This document shows, one piece after another, positions 21,718 through 30,327 of a DNA stretch of 35,415 nt. The stretch comes from Alphaproteobacteria bacterium (GTDB taxonomy: Bacteria > Pseudomonadota > Alphaproteobacteria > UBA9219). Both the position numbers and the translations under genes were made by a program. The stretch is from positions 1 through 35,415 of the forward strand of contig JARLJD010000186.1 of the NCBI GenBank assembly GCA_031291395.1, in the 5' to 3' direction. Under the pieces are notes generated by a model. That model was not told the DNA's origin, searched no databases, and worked only from the letters and a program-made list of their open reading frames with translations. Within the stretch, counting starts at the first letter, position 1; each line of letters begins with the position of its first letter.

Positions 21718-22347
21718 ATGAGTTCGCACACCGCCGATCCCGAAGCCGCGCGGAAACTGTTCGCGCAAAAATGCGAATGCGTTCTTGCTGCGGCGGAGCC
21801 TGCGCAATTTCCCGATAGCGCTTTGCCGGAGATCGCCCTGATCGGGCGGTCGAATGTCGGCAAATCCTCGTTGATCAACGCGCTTGTGGGGCGTCGGGGG
21901 CTGGCGCGCGCGTCGAACACGCCCGGACGCACGCAGCAGATCGTTTTTTTCAATCTGGCGCAGCGTTTGATGATTGTCGATTTGCCCGGCTATGGGCATG
22001 CCGAAGCGCCGTTGCAGCAAAAGGACCGCTGGAACGGTTTGGTGCAAACTTATTTACGCAAGCGGCAGAATCTGAAATGCGTGTGCCTACTTCTCGATGG
22101 CCGTCACGGCGCCAAGGCCAACGATCTGGAGATGATGGGTTTTCTCGACCGCGCTGCCGTGGTTTATCAGGCCGTGCTGACCAAGATGGATCAAGTCCAT
22201 GCCCGTGACCGCGACGATCGCGTGGCGCAGGTCAAGGCTCTGCTGGCAAAGCATCCGGCGGCGCTTGGCGAGGTGATGATGACCAGCGCGGAAAAGAAAT
22301 TGGGCGTGGACGAATTGCGGGAATTTCTGGCGGGGATTGCGGCGTAA
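21718..22347 (+). CDS. engB: Ribosome biogenesis GTP-binding protein EngB (YihA/YsxC)
   Basis: A 209-residue TRAFAC GTPase needed for large ribosomal subunit assembly. The G1 loop is GRSNVGKSS (residues 43-51), the G2 threonine lies in NTPGRTQ, G3 is DLPGYG (88-93) and G4 is TKMD (155-158), followed by a G5-like TSAEKKLG. The N-terminal extension and length are normal for the alphaproteobacterial form. The ATG at 21718 starts two bases after the previous stop codon and has no clear Shine-Dalgarno sequence, so translation may depend on the upstream gene. Confidence 0.95.
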   Translation: MSSHTADPEAARKLFAQKCECVLAAAEPAQFPDSALPEIALIGRSNVGKSSLINALVGRRGLARASNTPGRTQQIVFFNLAQRLMIVDLPGYGHAEAPLQQKDRWNGLVQTYLRKRQNLKCVCLLLDGRHGAKANDLEMMGFLDRAAVVYQAVLTKMDQVHARDRDDRVAQVKALLAKHPAALGEVMMTSAEKKLGVDELREFLAGIAA

Positions 22348-22359
22348 TATTCTGCGCTC

Positions 22360-22671
22360 TCACCAGCCGTTGACGCGCTGGATGCTTTCGGCAAGAGAGG
22401 CGCTGCGGCGAACGATGGCGATGTTTTGTTTTTCGTCTTCCTGCAAGCGGTTCATGACGTCTTCCTCGCAGGTCATTTGAACTTGTCCCAGCGCCGTGAT
22501 CGCGATCGAGGCCACTTTGTCGTTCAAGGACTGATCCTGCAACCACCGCGAGACATGGTCGATAAACTGCGCAGCCTGAGCGCGACGAACCTCCGCTTCG
22601 CGATTGCGCGGAACATCATCTTCAAAGTTTATCTGCAATTCGATAAAATATCGGTGTTGATCGTGCTGCAT
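22360..22671 (-). CDS. Hypothetical small protein
   Basis: I do not recognise a family. The 103-residue product is polar and charged with likely helices (EAEVRRAQAAQFIDHVSRWLQDQ and LQEDEKQNIAIVRRSASLAESIQRV). AAAGGA lies upstream of the ATG on the minus strand, and the composition looks coding, unlike the overlapping plus-strand frame. It converges on engB with a 12-base gap. Confidence 0.6.
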   Translation of the reverse strand: MQHDQHRYFIELQINFEDDVPRNREAEVRRAQAAQFIDHVSRWLQDQSLNDKVASIAITALGQVQMTCEEDVMNRLQEDEKQNIAIVRRSASLAESIQRVNGW

Positions 22672-22890
22672 GTTTTTTTAAATCCTTTGCGGCATCGCAC
22701 TTATTCCTACGTCAACTTGAAAACCGGAAAAAATTCTTTGCAGCGTTTGCTTATCAGGCTTGGTCTTTTGCGACAGGGCGGCGAAGAAGCTTCTCTAATT
22801 TTTAATCGGACTGATTGTATCGTGTGCCAGCCCTTAAAAAAACCTTAACACTATGAACGCTAAGAGTATTTGTATCATCAAGGCTGGATC

Positions 22891-23463
22891 ATGAGAAGAC
22901 CGTTTGGAAAAACTGCGAAGCCCCCGACGCCGCAGAGCCTAGCGAATGCTGCACTGCAATATTTGGGGCGCTTTGCCGCGTCAGAGGCTTCGCTACGCCG
23001 CGTTCTGGAAAATCGTTTGCGCCGCGCCGCGTTGCGTAATCCGGCCTTTGCCGCAGATGCCGCAGCGCAAAAGGCGCTGCGCGAGGCTATCGAACACATC
23101 GTCGAGGCGCATAAAAGAAACGGAGTCATTGACGACGCTGCTTTTGCTGAAACCAAAATTAACAGTTTGCGCAGACAGGGTCGTTCGCGCCGCGCCATAG
23201 AGCAAAAGCTGGCGGCCAAAGGTTTGGTCAAAGGGATTGTGGCCACGGCTTTGGATCGCCACGCCGACGGCGCAACGGCGGAGGAGGTCGAGTTCAAGGC
23301 GGCTTTGGCCTTGGCACGGCGGCGCAGACTGGGTCCGTTCGGTAAAACCACCCCCGATGAAACCCGCCGTCGCAAGGAATTCGCTACGCTGGCGCGCGCG
23401 GGTTTTTCTTCCACCATCGCGCGGCGAGTTTTGCAGGCGGATGCACCGGCGGAGTGGGAGTAG
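22891..23463 (+). CDS. recX: Regulatory protein RecX
   Basis: A 190-residue modulator that caps or inhibits RecA filaments. It is built of helical repeats: YLGRFAASEASLRRVLENRLRRAA, IDDAAFAETKINSLRRQGRSRRAIEQKLAAKG and RRKEFATLARAGFSSTIARRVL are the three characteristic three-helix segments. It is strongly basic. The ATG at 22891 is preferred to a TTG at 22870. recA is not in the window, so recX is separated from it here. Confidence 0.9.
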   Translation: MRRPFGKTAKPPTPQSLANAALQYLGRFAASEASLRRVLENRLRRAALRNPAFAADAAAQKALREAIEHIVEAHKRNGVIDDAAFAETKINSLRRQGRSRRAIEQKLAAKGLVKGIVATALDRHADGATAEEVEFKAALALARRRRLGPFGKTTPDETRRRKEFATLARAGFSSTIARRVLQADAPAEWE

Positions 23464-23748
23464 AGGGCATCTGGGGGGGGGCGATAAGTTGGTGTGAGGA
23501 AACAAGTAAGCCCGTTTTCTGGTGAGTCAGAAACAATGGATATATCTACACAAGTCAGGAAGACAAACTTCAGACCGTAGGTTGAAAGAGCTTCCGCTGA
23601 CTGCTGCGGTTAAGTATTTGACTCCTGACCGTTTCTTCGCTTATAAGCAGCCCTCTTCCTGAGAAAGAGGTTATCGTTTTGCGCGTTAACCCGTTTCCGG
23701 CTTGATCTGGAAAACTATCGGGACAAACACAACAAAAAAGGATAAGAA
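23464..23748. other. recX-rpsD intergenic region
   Basis: No gene or tRNA is apparent in these 285 bases. A short inverted repeat CCTCTT/AAGAGG lies near 23650-23670, and AAGGAT before the rpsD ATG is its ribosome site. A promoter and an untranslated leader for rpsD are expected here, but I cannot point to the boxes. Confidence 0.35.
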
Positions 23749-24363
23749 ATGACGAAACGCCTTGAATCTAAACATAAAATCGACCGCCGTCTGGGCGCGA
23801 ACATTTGGGGGCGTCCCAAGAGTCCGCTGAACAAACGCGATTATCGCCCGGGCCAGCACGGCCAGCGCCGCACCAAACTGTCCGATTACGGCACCCAATT
23901 ACAAGCCAAGCAAAAATTGCGCGGCTATTACGGCAATATCGGCGAACGCCAGTTCCGCCGCTATTATCAGGAAGCGATGCGCCGCAAGGGCAACAACAGC
24001 GAAATTTTGATCCAGCTGCTGGAACGCCGCCTTGACGCCGTCGTTTATCGCATGAAATTCGCCGCCACGGTTTTCGCGGCGCGTCAGATCGTCAATCACG
24101 GCCATATTCTGGTGAACGGCAAGAAGGTCAATATAGCATCCTATCAGGTCAAGGACGGCGACACGATCGAAGTGCGCGGCAAGGCCAAGCAATTCCTGCC
24201 CGTTCTGGCCGCGGTCGAACTGGCCGAACGCGACGTCCCCGATTACATCACTGTCGATCACAAGGAAATGAAGGGAACCTTCGTCCGCACCCCCGCGATG
24301 ACCGATGTTCCCTATCCCGTTCAGATGGATCCCAACCTCGTCATCGAATTCTATTCGAGGTAA
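23749..24363 (+). CDS. rpsD: 30S ribosomal protein S4
   Basis: A 204-residue primary 16S rRNA-binding protein of the small subunit. It has the S4 N-terminal domain ([40 protein letters not shown]), the S4 RNA-binding domain ([42 protein letters not shown]) and the terminal LVIEFYSR. It lacks the zinc-binding N-terminal cysteines, as in the Cys-free form of the protein. It stands alone rather than in an alpha operon and has its own terminator. Confidence 0.98.
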   Translation: MTKRLESKHKIDRRLGANIWGRPKSPLNKRDYRPGQHGQRRTKLSDYGTQLQAKQKLRGYYGNIGERQFRRYYQEAMRRKGNNSEILIQLLERRLDAVVYRMKFAATVFAARQIVNHGHILVNGKKVNIASYQVKDGDTIEVRGKAKQFLPVLAAVELAERDVPDYITVDHKEMKGTFVRTPAMTDVPYPVQMDPNLVIEFYSR

Positions 24364-24388
24364 CTGGCCGTTACGGGCATTCGAAAAG

Positions 24389-24418
24389 AAAGCGGGGGGA
24401 GGAATCTCTCCGCTTTTT
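24389..24418 (+). terminator. Rho-independent terminator of rpsD
   Basis: A stem of about 12 bp (AAAGCGGGGGGA pairing with TCTCTCCGCTTT, two G-T wobbles) with a GGAA loop is followed by TTCTTTCC. It lies 25 bases after the rpsD stop and before the trmL start. Confidence 0.85.
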
Positions 24419-24442
24419 CTTTCCATCCTTGTGATTTTCTTC

Positions 24443-24886
24443 ATGCGCCTCGCCCTTTTTCAGCCGGATATGCCGCCCAATACTGGAACGATGATGCGGC
24501 TTTGCGCCTGTTTGGGCGTGGGGATGGATATTATCGAACCGTGCGGCTTTCCTTTGGACGATGCGCGGCTGCGGCGCGCGGCGATGGATTATATCGATCA
24601 TCTGGATTTGACGCGCCACCATTCTTGGGAAGACTTCATCGCGCATATTGGCACGCAACGGTTGGTTTTGCTAACCACCAAAGCCGCTGTCGCCTATACC
24701 GATTTTTCCTTCCGCCCCGACGATATCCTTATGGTCGGCAGGGAAAGCGCCGGCGTGCCGGAATATGTGCATGATCGCGCCGATGCCCGCATCGTTATTC
24801 CAATCAAACCGCCTTTGCGATCCTTAAACGTCGCGCTCAGCGCGGCAATGGCGCTGGGGGAGGCGCGAAGGCAAGGCGCTGTTTAA
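24443..24886 (+). CDS. trmL: tRNA (cytidine/uridine(34)-2'-O)-methyltransferase TrmL
   Basis: A 147-residue minimal SPOUT-class methyltransferase that methylates the ribose of the wobble base in certain leucine tRNAs. The conserved segments are FQPDMPPNTGTMMRLC at the N-terminus, MVGRESAGVPEYVH (SAM-binding trefoil knot, motif II) and IPIKPPLRSLNVALSAAMAL (motif III). The ATG at 24443 is chosen because the family begins with M-x-LALFQP; a more upstream in-frame start would run through the rpsD terminator. A weak Shine-Dalgarno sequence suggests low expression. Confidence 0.93.
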   Translation: MRLALFQPDMPPNTGTMMRLCACLGVGMDIIEPCGFPLDDARLRRAAMDYIDHLDLTRHHSWEDFIAHIGTQRLVLLTTKAAVAYTDFSFRPDDILMVGRESAGVPEYVHDRADARIVIPIKPPLRSLNVALSAAMALGEARRQGAV

Positions 24887-25123
24887 AACTTCTTAAAAAA
24901 ACCTTTATTTTTGCTGCAGCTGCGCAGGAACTCTTTGAAAAACAAAGCTTCCTTTAGAACTAATTCGAATTTCAAACAAATTTCGATATGCTTTGTTTAC
25001 ATAATATCCGATTGTTTTTCATAGCAAAAAGGGCTTTTTGTTCATCATTCCTTAAAACTTTTAGCCTATTCTGATCCTATCTGAACCCTTGGGTTCTCGA
25101 CCCATTCCTTAAGGAGGAAAACG
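24887..25123. other. AT-rich leader upstream of the flp pilin
   Basis: No gene is visible in these 237 bases. The stretch 24890-25070 is AT-rich and probably holds the pilin promoter. AAGGAGGAAAACG just before 25124 is a near-perfect ribosome site, which fits an abundant structural protein. Confidence 0.45.
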
Positions 25124-25285
25124 ATGCGCAACATTATCAACCGCTTTATGAAGAGCGAATCCGGCGCCACGGCCATTGAATATGGTCTGATTGCCGCGCT
25201 GATCTCTGTCGTTATTATCGGTGCGATTACGGCTCTCGGCACCTCGCTGAGCAACGTATTCTCTTCGGTCACTGCCGCCCTTTAG
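25124..25285 (+). CDS. Flp/PilA-type major pilin
   Basis: A 53-residue prepilin: a short basic leader MRNIINRFMKSESG, then ATAIEYGLIAALISVVIIGAITALGTSL. Cleavage by the type IV prepilin peptidase would fall after the glycine, and Glu and Tyr follow at positions 4-6 of the mature pilin, the Flp signature. The single hydrophobic helix forms the pilus core. It is the first gene of the Tad cluster, with its own strong ribosome site and a strong terminator directly after it, so it can be expressed far above the assembly genes. Confidence 0.95.
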   Translation: MRNIINRFMKSESGATAIEYGLIAALISVVIIGAITALGTSLSNVFSSVTAAL

Positions 25286-25312
25286 GCTTTGGCTTATCAG
25301 GTCAAGGAAGAC

Positions 25313-25346
25313 GATGCCGGCCTTTGTGCCGGCATCTCTTTTTTTT
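25313..25346 (+). terminator. Rho-independent terminator of the flp pilin gene
   Basis: A perfect 9-bp stem GATGCCGGC/GCCGGCATC with a 6-base loop is followed by TCTTTTTTTT. It separates the pilin from the downstream assembly operon. Confidence 0.95.
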
Positions 25347-25649
25347 AAAAGACATGAAAAAAATCTTATTTCGACCTGTCCGGACGTCTTGTCCTGTCGA
25401 TTGTTCAACAAGCGCAAGAATACCAAATCCGGATCGATTTGCAGAAATTTCCTCATTCCCTAGTAGGCGAGACGGTTTCCTTGATCGAGGGGGAGGCCGT
25501 TTTTTATTGCGATTCATTCCCGATGCGGAATGATTCGATTCACCGCTCGTTAATCATACTGTGCGTATAGTCGATGGACTGCCTCGAATATCTGTCGGTT
25601 CAAAAGATAAATTTTAAAGCATGGCGCGCTTGCGCGGGAGATAACGTCG
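25347..25649. other. Region between pilin terminator and cpaA
   Basis: No supported gene in 303 bases; a 69-codon frame starting in the terminator has no conserved look. It must contain the promoter of the cpa assembly operon. The inverted repeat at 25510-25537 is its main visible structure, and GGGAGA before 25650 serves cpaA. Confidence 0.4.
25510..25537. promoter_or_regulatory. Inverted repeat upstream of the cpa operon
   Basis: CGATTCATTCC and GGAATGATTCG pair at 10 of 11 positions around a 6-base centre. It lies about 110 bases before cpaA and is not followed by a T run, so it is more like a regulator-binding dyad than a terminator. No regulator is identified. Confidence 0.4.
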
Positions 25650-26153
25650 ATGTTTCTGGCTCTGACAGCCTTTCACGTTGCGATCGTGTTTATTGCCGCT
25701 ACTGTTTTCGTTGCGGCTGCGGTCAGCGACGCGCATTCCTACCGTATCCCTAACTCTATGTGCGGATTGCTTTTGTTAATGTATCCCGTTTTCGTCGTCT
25801 CGGCGCCTCATACAGTTTTATGGCGGCAGAGCTTGGCCGTATTTGGCCTTGTTTCAATCGTCGGATTCGCCGCTTTTCTCGGCAAATTTGTGGGCGCGGG
25901 GGATGTTAAACTGCTGGCCGTCTCCAGCCTATGGGCGGGCCCGCATCTTGTGGCCGTGTTTCTGGTTGTGACGGCTTTTGCTGGCGGCGTTCTGTCCATC
26001 GTTATGGCGCTCGCGGCGCAGCTGCGGCTGCGCAAAGCCGGTTCGCGCAAGGTAGAATGGACCAAAGTGCAAATTCCCTACGGTATCGCTATCGCGACGG
26101 GCGGTCTGGTTACGCTGGGCCTGATAGCAAAGCCGATCCTGTTGCCCGGTTGA
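25650..26153 (+). CDS. cpaA: Prepilin peptidase CpaA/TadV
   Basis: A 167-residue polytopic inner-membrane aspartic protease (A24 family) that cleaves, and usually N-methylates, Flp prepilin. The two catalytic aspartates are visible: D27 in AAVSDAHSYRIPN and D85 in GAGDVKLL, the GxGD motif. It is the short form without the N-terminal methylase domain, as in TadV. It is first in the assembly operon, nine bases before cpaB. Confidence 0.93.
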   Translation: MFLALTAFHVAIVFIAATVFVAAAVSDAHSYRIPNSMCGLLLLMYPVFVVSAPHTVLWRQSLAVFGLVSIVGFAAFLGKFVGAGDVKLLAVSSLWAGPHLVAVFLVVTAFAGGVLSIVMALAAQLRLRKAGSRKVEWTKVQIPYGIAIATGGLVTLGLIAKPILLPG

Positions 26154-26162
26154 GAGGTTGTT

Positions 26163-27035
26163 ATGGCCACACGTAAGATCATCTTGCTGCTTTTAGCTGC
26201 GGTTATCGCTCTCGGCACAGTGTTCCTTGTGCATGGCATGCTGACGCCCGAGGCTGTCAAGCCTGCAGAGCAGCAGCCTGTCGCGCCCATCACCGAAATC
26301 GCCGCCGCTGCGCGCGATTTGCCGACCGGAACCATTTTAAAAGAATCCGATTTGAAATGGATCCAGTGGCCTGCCGGTGCCGATACCGACGCTCTTCTTG
26401 TTAAAGGCAAGACGACGTTGGCGGATGCCGCTGGCGCTGTGGTGCGCGACGGCTTTCGATCCGGTGAGCCGATTATCTCGGCTCGCATCGCGCATCCGAA
26501 AGATCAGGGTTTTCTGGCAGCAGTTTTGACTCCCGGCATGCGCGCGATGTCGGTCTCTCTGACGCCGACGGCAGAAGTCGCAGGCTTTATCTTCCCGGGC
26601 GACCGCGTCGACGTCATTTTGACCCACAGCTTCAGCCGCAAGGACAGCCCCGATTTGACCGAGCGCCGCGTCAGTGAAACCATCTTGCAAAATGTGCGCG
26701 TGTTGGCGCTCGACCAGCGCAGCGACAATCAGTCGACCGACCCCAAAATCGCACAGATTGCGACATTGGAGGTTGGCGAGAAACAAGCGGAAAAACTGGC
26801 GCTGGCGATCGACATGACCGCAGGGTCGTCCGCAAACAAGGCCGCTTTGTCGCTTGTGCTGCGCAGCCTTGCCAGCGACGACAAGAGCCTTGCCGACAAA
26901 AAACCGGAGCCGACATGGGATAGCGATGTCAGCTCGGCCTATCCAACTGTCAATGGCAGTGACGGCTTGATACAGCGCGTGCAGGTCATGCGCGGCAAAA
27001 CGATTACCGAAGACACATTCGAACGACACAGGTAG
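26163..27035 (+). CDS. cpaB: Flp pilus assembly protein CpaB/RcpC
   Basis: The 290-residue protein has an N-terminal membrane anchor (KIILLLLAAVIALGTVFLV) and a SAF domain (AAARDLPTGTILKESDLKWIQWP). The CpaB/RcpC core follows (LTPGMRAMSVSLTPTAEVAGFIFPGDRVDVILT). It is periplasmic and thought to link the secretin to the rest of the Tad machine or to bind peptidoglycan. It is followed after five bases by cpaC. The order cpaA-B-C is the Caulobacter one. Confidence 0.93.
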   Translation: MATRKIILLLLAAVIALGTVFLVHGMLTPEAVKPAEQQPVAPITEIAAAARDLPTGTILKESDLKWIQWPAGADTDALLVKGKTTLADAAGAVVRDGFRSGEPIISARIAHPKDQGFLAAVLTPGMRAMSVSLTPTAEVAGFIFPGDRVDVILTHSFSRKDSPDLTERRVSETILQNVRVLALDQRSDNQSTDPKIAQIATLEVGEKQAEKLALAIDMTAGSSANKAALSLVLRSLASDDKSLADKKPEPTWDSDVSSAYPTVNGSDGLIQRVQVMRGKTITEDTFERHR

Positions 27036-27040
27036 CTTCG

Positions 27041-28582
27041 ATGAAACGCTTTTTTCCGCTTCTCGTCTTTCTTCTGATCGCAACGCCCGCGTTGGCGCGG
27101 CCAGAGATTCTGTCCCTTACCGTCGATCACGGCAAGCCGTTGACGCTGCGCGCCGCTGCGTCGAGCGTATTTGTCGCCAATCCCGATATTGCGGACGTTC
27201 AGGTCATGTCGCCCACGCAGGTCATGCTTTTCGGCAAGCGCACGGGCGAAACCTCGTTTCTGGCCACCGACGACAAGGGCGCGATTTTGGCGCAGCGCAC
27301 CGTTGTCGTGACGCAGGATTTATCCGGACTGCGCGAAGAGCTTGCCGCCGCGATTCCCGGTAATGCGATCAAAGCCAAACCTGTCCCGAACGGCATCGTT
27401 CTGACGGGAACTGCCAGAGACGCCACTTCTGTCGCCGACGCTTATAAAATCGCGATGCGCTATATGCCTTCCGGCGGCGACATTATCAACCGCATTCAGG
27501 TGACGGGCAGCAACCAGATTCAAATCCGCGTGCGCTTCGCCGAAGTGCAACGCAATATCGACAATTCGCTTGGTTTTGATTGGCAAAATATTCTGACGGT
27601 AGGCAGCGGCATGACCATTGGCCTTGCTACGGGTAGCACCGTCAATTCGGGTCTTACCGTCGGGACGACCGGCAGCAGTTCCTCCGGCCTTTTCCCGCGT
27701 CCCAACAACACGACGCTTAGCACGCCCAACAATGTTCTGGGCGTAGCGCTTCATTCAGGCCATCTTACCGTCGACGGCATGATCGACGCTTTGGCGCAGG
27801 ACGGGCTTCTGACGATGCTGGCCGAGCCGACTTTGACGGCGATGTCGGGCGAAACCGCCAATTTCCTTGCCGGCGGCGAATTCCCGATTCCGATCCCGCA
27901 AGGCAACGGCACGATCAGCATTACGTTCAAGGACTACGGCATTTCGCTGGCTTTCACCCCGACCTTGCTGAGCGGCAACCGCATCAGCTTGCATGTGCGT
28001 CCGGAAGTCAGCGAATTAACGGATACGGGCTCAATCGTGATGGACAACATCACCGTTCCCGCTTTGACCACGCGCAAGGCCGAGACTACGGTTGAGGTTG
28101 CAAGCGGCGAAAGCTTCGCCATTGCCGGTTTGATGGATAACAGTCAGGCGCAAACGGTCAATAAATTCCCGCTTCTGGGCGACATGCCGGTTTTGGGCGC
28201 CTTGTTCCGCGACGATCATTTCCAGAACGGACAGACCGAGTTGGTTGTCATCATCACGCCCTATATCGTCAAGCCTTCGGGGGAGAAATTGGCCTTGCCG
28301 ACCGACGGCTATGCGCCGCCGACGGAAAACGAAAGGCTGGCCGGTATGCGCTATAGCAGTGGCGATCCCAACGCGCGCCCGATGAGCGGCGATCCGGTCG
28401 CTGTTCCTGCAGCGCCAGCCGCTGCGCCCGTCATGCCTGTTTCTAGCGCGTCTAACGCGGTCAAAACACCGGCGCTGCAGACGCCTGTTGCGTCTGCGCC
28501 TGCCGCTGCGGCCGCGCCGCCGCTTGTATTGCATCCCGCAAGCGATACGGATAAACGCAGCGGCGGCCTTTTAGTGGAGTAA
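27041..28582 (+). CDS. cpaC: Tad secretin CpaC/RcpA
   Basis: The 513-residue outer-membrane channel protein has a signal peptide (MKRFFPLLVFLLIATPALA). The N-terminal pilus-assembly domain follows (SSVFVANPDIADVQVMSPTQVMLFGKRTGETSF), then a BON-like segment, then the secretin domain. This includes LLTMLAEPTLTAMSGETANFLAGGEFPIP and FPLLGDMPVLGALFRDDHFQNGQTELVVIITPYIVKP. A Ala/Pro-rich tail of about 90 residues extends beyond the secretin core. It forms the gated pore through which the pilus exits. Confidence 0.96.
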   Translation: MKRFFPLLVFLLIATPALARPEILSLTVDHGKPLTLRAAASSVFVANPDIADVQVMSPTQVMLFGKRTGETSFLATDDKGAILAQRTVVVTQDLSGLREELAAAIPGNAIKAKPVPNGIVLTGTARDATSVADAYKIAMRYMPSGGDIINRIQVTGSNQIQIRVRFAEVQRNIDNSLGFDWQNILTVGSGMTIGLATGSTVNSGLTVGTTGSSSSGLFPRPNNTTLSTPNNVLGVALHSGHLTVDGMIDALAQDGLLTMLAEPTLTAMSGETANFLAGGEFPIPIPQGNGTISITFKDYGISLAFTPTLLSGNRISLHVRPEVSELTDTGSIVMDNITVPALTTRKAETTVEVASGESFAIAGLMDNSQAQTVNKFPLLGDMPVLGALFRDDHFQNGQTELVVIITPYIVKPSGEKLALPTDGYAPPTENERLAGMRYSSGDPNARPMSGDPVAVPAAPAAAPVMPVSSASNAVKTPALQTPVASAPAAAAAPPLVLHPASDTDKRSGGLLVE

Positions 28583-28585
28583 GAG

Positions 28586-29062
28586 ATGACTCAATCCCGT
28601 CTTCCCCTTTTTGCTTTCAGCTTGCTGGCTCTCTCTGCCTGCGCCGATCCCTATACGCCGACCCCGCGTCCCGATTACGCGATCGGCGTTGTGCCGACGA
28701 GGCAGGGGAGCATCGCTGTGCCTCCGGCTTGCCCAAGCTGGGCGACGGCCACGACCGACCCTTATGATAACCAGCCTTTGCCCCAGTTCGGTTGCGCCAG
28801 CGCGCGCAATCTGGCTTCTATGGTTGAAAATCCCGACGATTTGCTCAAGGGTCGTCCTTTGGCCAATGAACGCGGCGTGCATGCCGTCGGCGACGTGCGC
28901 CGTTATGACAACAATCAGACGCGCGGTTTGGTCATGCCGGCTGCGGAGGACAGCCAGATCGCGGTAACGACAGCGCCAGCTTCTTCGTCTGCTTTAAGCG
29001 GCGACATCACTGGCGCGGCTTCTTCGTCCTCCTCAACGGCAACGGCGGCAGCAGCGCCATGA
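28586..29062 (+). CDS. cpaD: Tad pilus lipoprotein CpaD
   Basis: A 158-residue predicted lipoprotein. The signal peptide ends in the lipobox LSAC with the lipidated Cys at 19. The family signature follows: PQFGCASARNLASMVENPDDLLKGR, close to the CpaD consensus F-G-C-A..N-L-A-x-M-V-x-x-P-x-D-L. It is shorter than many CpaD proteins, which have a longer N-terminal domain, and has a Ser/Ala/Thr-rich tail. It likely helps localise the secretin. It overlaps cpaE by ATGA. Confidence 0.88.
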   Translation: MTQSRLPLFAFSLLALSACADPYTPTPRPDYAIGVVPTRQGSIAVPPACPSWATATTDPYDNQPLPQFGCASARNLASMVENPDDLLKGRPLANERGVHAVGDVRRYDNNQTRGLVMPAAEDSQIAVTTAPASSSALSGDITGAASSSSSTATAAAAP

Positions 29063-30327
29063 GTGGCCTATTTGCATTCGGACACGGTGACGATGCCGTT
29101 ATGCATGGCGAGTTTATGGGCTTCGTTCTTGATGACGAATCTTTGATGACGCTGCGCGGCTGGGCGGAAAGGCAGGGTTATCCCGCTGCCACTGTTCAGC
29201 AAGGGGGCCCCGACATGTTCGCGCAAATGCTGGAATCTTCTGCGCCGCCGAAAATGGCGATGATCGATATCGACGGCCAAGCCGCGCCAGCTGCAACGGC
29301 CGCGCGCATCGCCAGCCTATGCGGCGGCGATTGCCGCCTGATTATCGTCGGCTCGGCCAACGACGTTACGCTTTACCACCAGATCACGCGCGCAGGCGCG
29401 GTCGATTATCTGGTCAAACCACTATTGCCGGAAATGCTTAATCAAGCTCTGGCGGCTGCCTTGCGCGGCCCTGCCTCCGGCGGGAAGCCGGATCCCAAAG
29501 AATCGCGCCTGATCCTTTTCATCGGCGCGCGTGGCGGGGTAGGGGCCAGCATGATCGCGCTTAACGTCGGCTGGCTGATGGCGCATGAGTTTAATCGCAA
29601 CACGGCGTTGCTCGATCTTGATTTGCAGTTCGGCACAAGCGCGCTAGCGCTCGATCTTCAGCCCGGGCGAGGCTTGCGCGACATCGTCAGTTCGCCCAAC
29701 CGCGTCGACGGGCTGATGATCGCCAGTTCCATCACGCCCGAAAGCGAGAATTTTTCGATCCTCGGCGCGGAAGAAGCGGTCGACGAGGTCGTGCCCATTG
29801 ACGGCGGGGCGATCTCCGCATTGTTGGGCGAAATGAAAAGCAATTTCGATATAATCGTCGTCGATTTGCCGCGCCATATGCTGGCCGCGCACAAAAGAAT
29901 GGCGGTAGCGGCGCATGAAATCATCCTCGTTTCCGATCTGACGTTGGCTGGAATCCGCGACACGCTCAGGATCAAAAGCGCGGTGAACAGTCTGGGCTGC
30001 ACAGGGCGCTTGACGATTATCGCCGCGCGCGTGGGCGCGGCCGGAGCTGGGCATATCACGCGCGACGTGTTCGAAAAAGGCGTGCAAAATTCCGTTGACG
30101 TTATCGTTCCGGAAGACGCCGCTTTGTTGGCCGAGGCCTCGAACAACGGCAAGGCGCTTGGCGCTTTGGCCAAGCGCTCTGCGCTGACCAAAGCTCTTCG
30201 CGATTTAGCGCGGCGCTTGACGGATATCGACGAAGGGAAAGAAAAGAAGAAATCCGCTTCCTTGTGGGGCAAGATGTTTGGCGAGACGAAGGATAAAAAG
30301 AAAAACAAGGTGCGGGGGAAGAAATGA
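29059..30327 (+). CDS. cpaE: Tad localisation ATPase CpaE/TadZ
   Basis: The 422-residue protein has an N-terminal receiver-like domain (to about 140, with MAMIDIDG and RAGAVDYLVKPLLPEML) and a MinD/ParA-type ATPase domain. The deviant Walker A is at 156-164, GARGGVGAS. The signature lysine is Arg (R158) and the P-loop lysine position is Ala (A163), so nucleotide handling may be altered, as reported for some TadZ proteins. LLDLDLQFG is the Walker A' region. It marks the pole or assembly site. A Lys-rich tail ends the protein. It overlaps cpaF by ATGA. Confidence 0.93.
   Translation: MSGLFAFGHGDDAVMHGEFMGFVLDDESLMTLRGWAERQGYPAATVQQGGPDMFAQMLESSAPPKMAMIDIDGQAAPAATAARIASLCGGDCRLIIVGSANDVTLYHQITRAGAVDYLVKPLLPEMLNQALAAALRGPASGGKPDPKESRLILFIGARGGVGASMIALNVGWLMAHEFNRNTALLDLDLQFGTSALALDLQPGRGLRDIVSSPNRVDGLMIASSITPESENFSILGAEEAVDEVVPIDGGAISALLGEMKSNFDIIVVDLPRHMLAAHKRMAVAAHEIILVSDLTLAGIRDTLRIKSAVNSLGCTGRLTIIAARVGAAGAGHITRDVFEKGVQNSVDVIVPEDAALLAEASNNGKALGALAKRSALTKALRDLARRLTDIDEGKEKKKSASLWGKMFGETKDKKKNKVRGKK

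Noticed and set aside
22426-22848. 140-codon plus-strand frame overlapping the small minus-strand gene
   Set aside because: It lacks a ribosome site and its sequence looks like an antisense translation; the minus-strand 103-residue frame has better composition and a Shine-Dalgarno sequence.
24883-24900. CtrA-type binding site (TTAA-N7-TTAA) near the pilin promoter
   Set aside because: The only candidate has a 6-base spacer and lies over 200 bases upstream of the pilin start; no better match was found.
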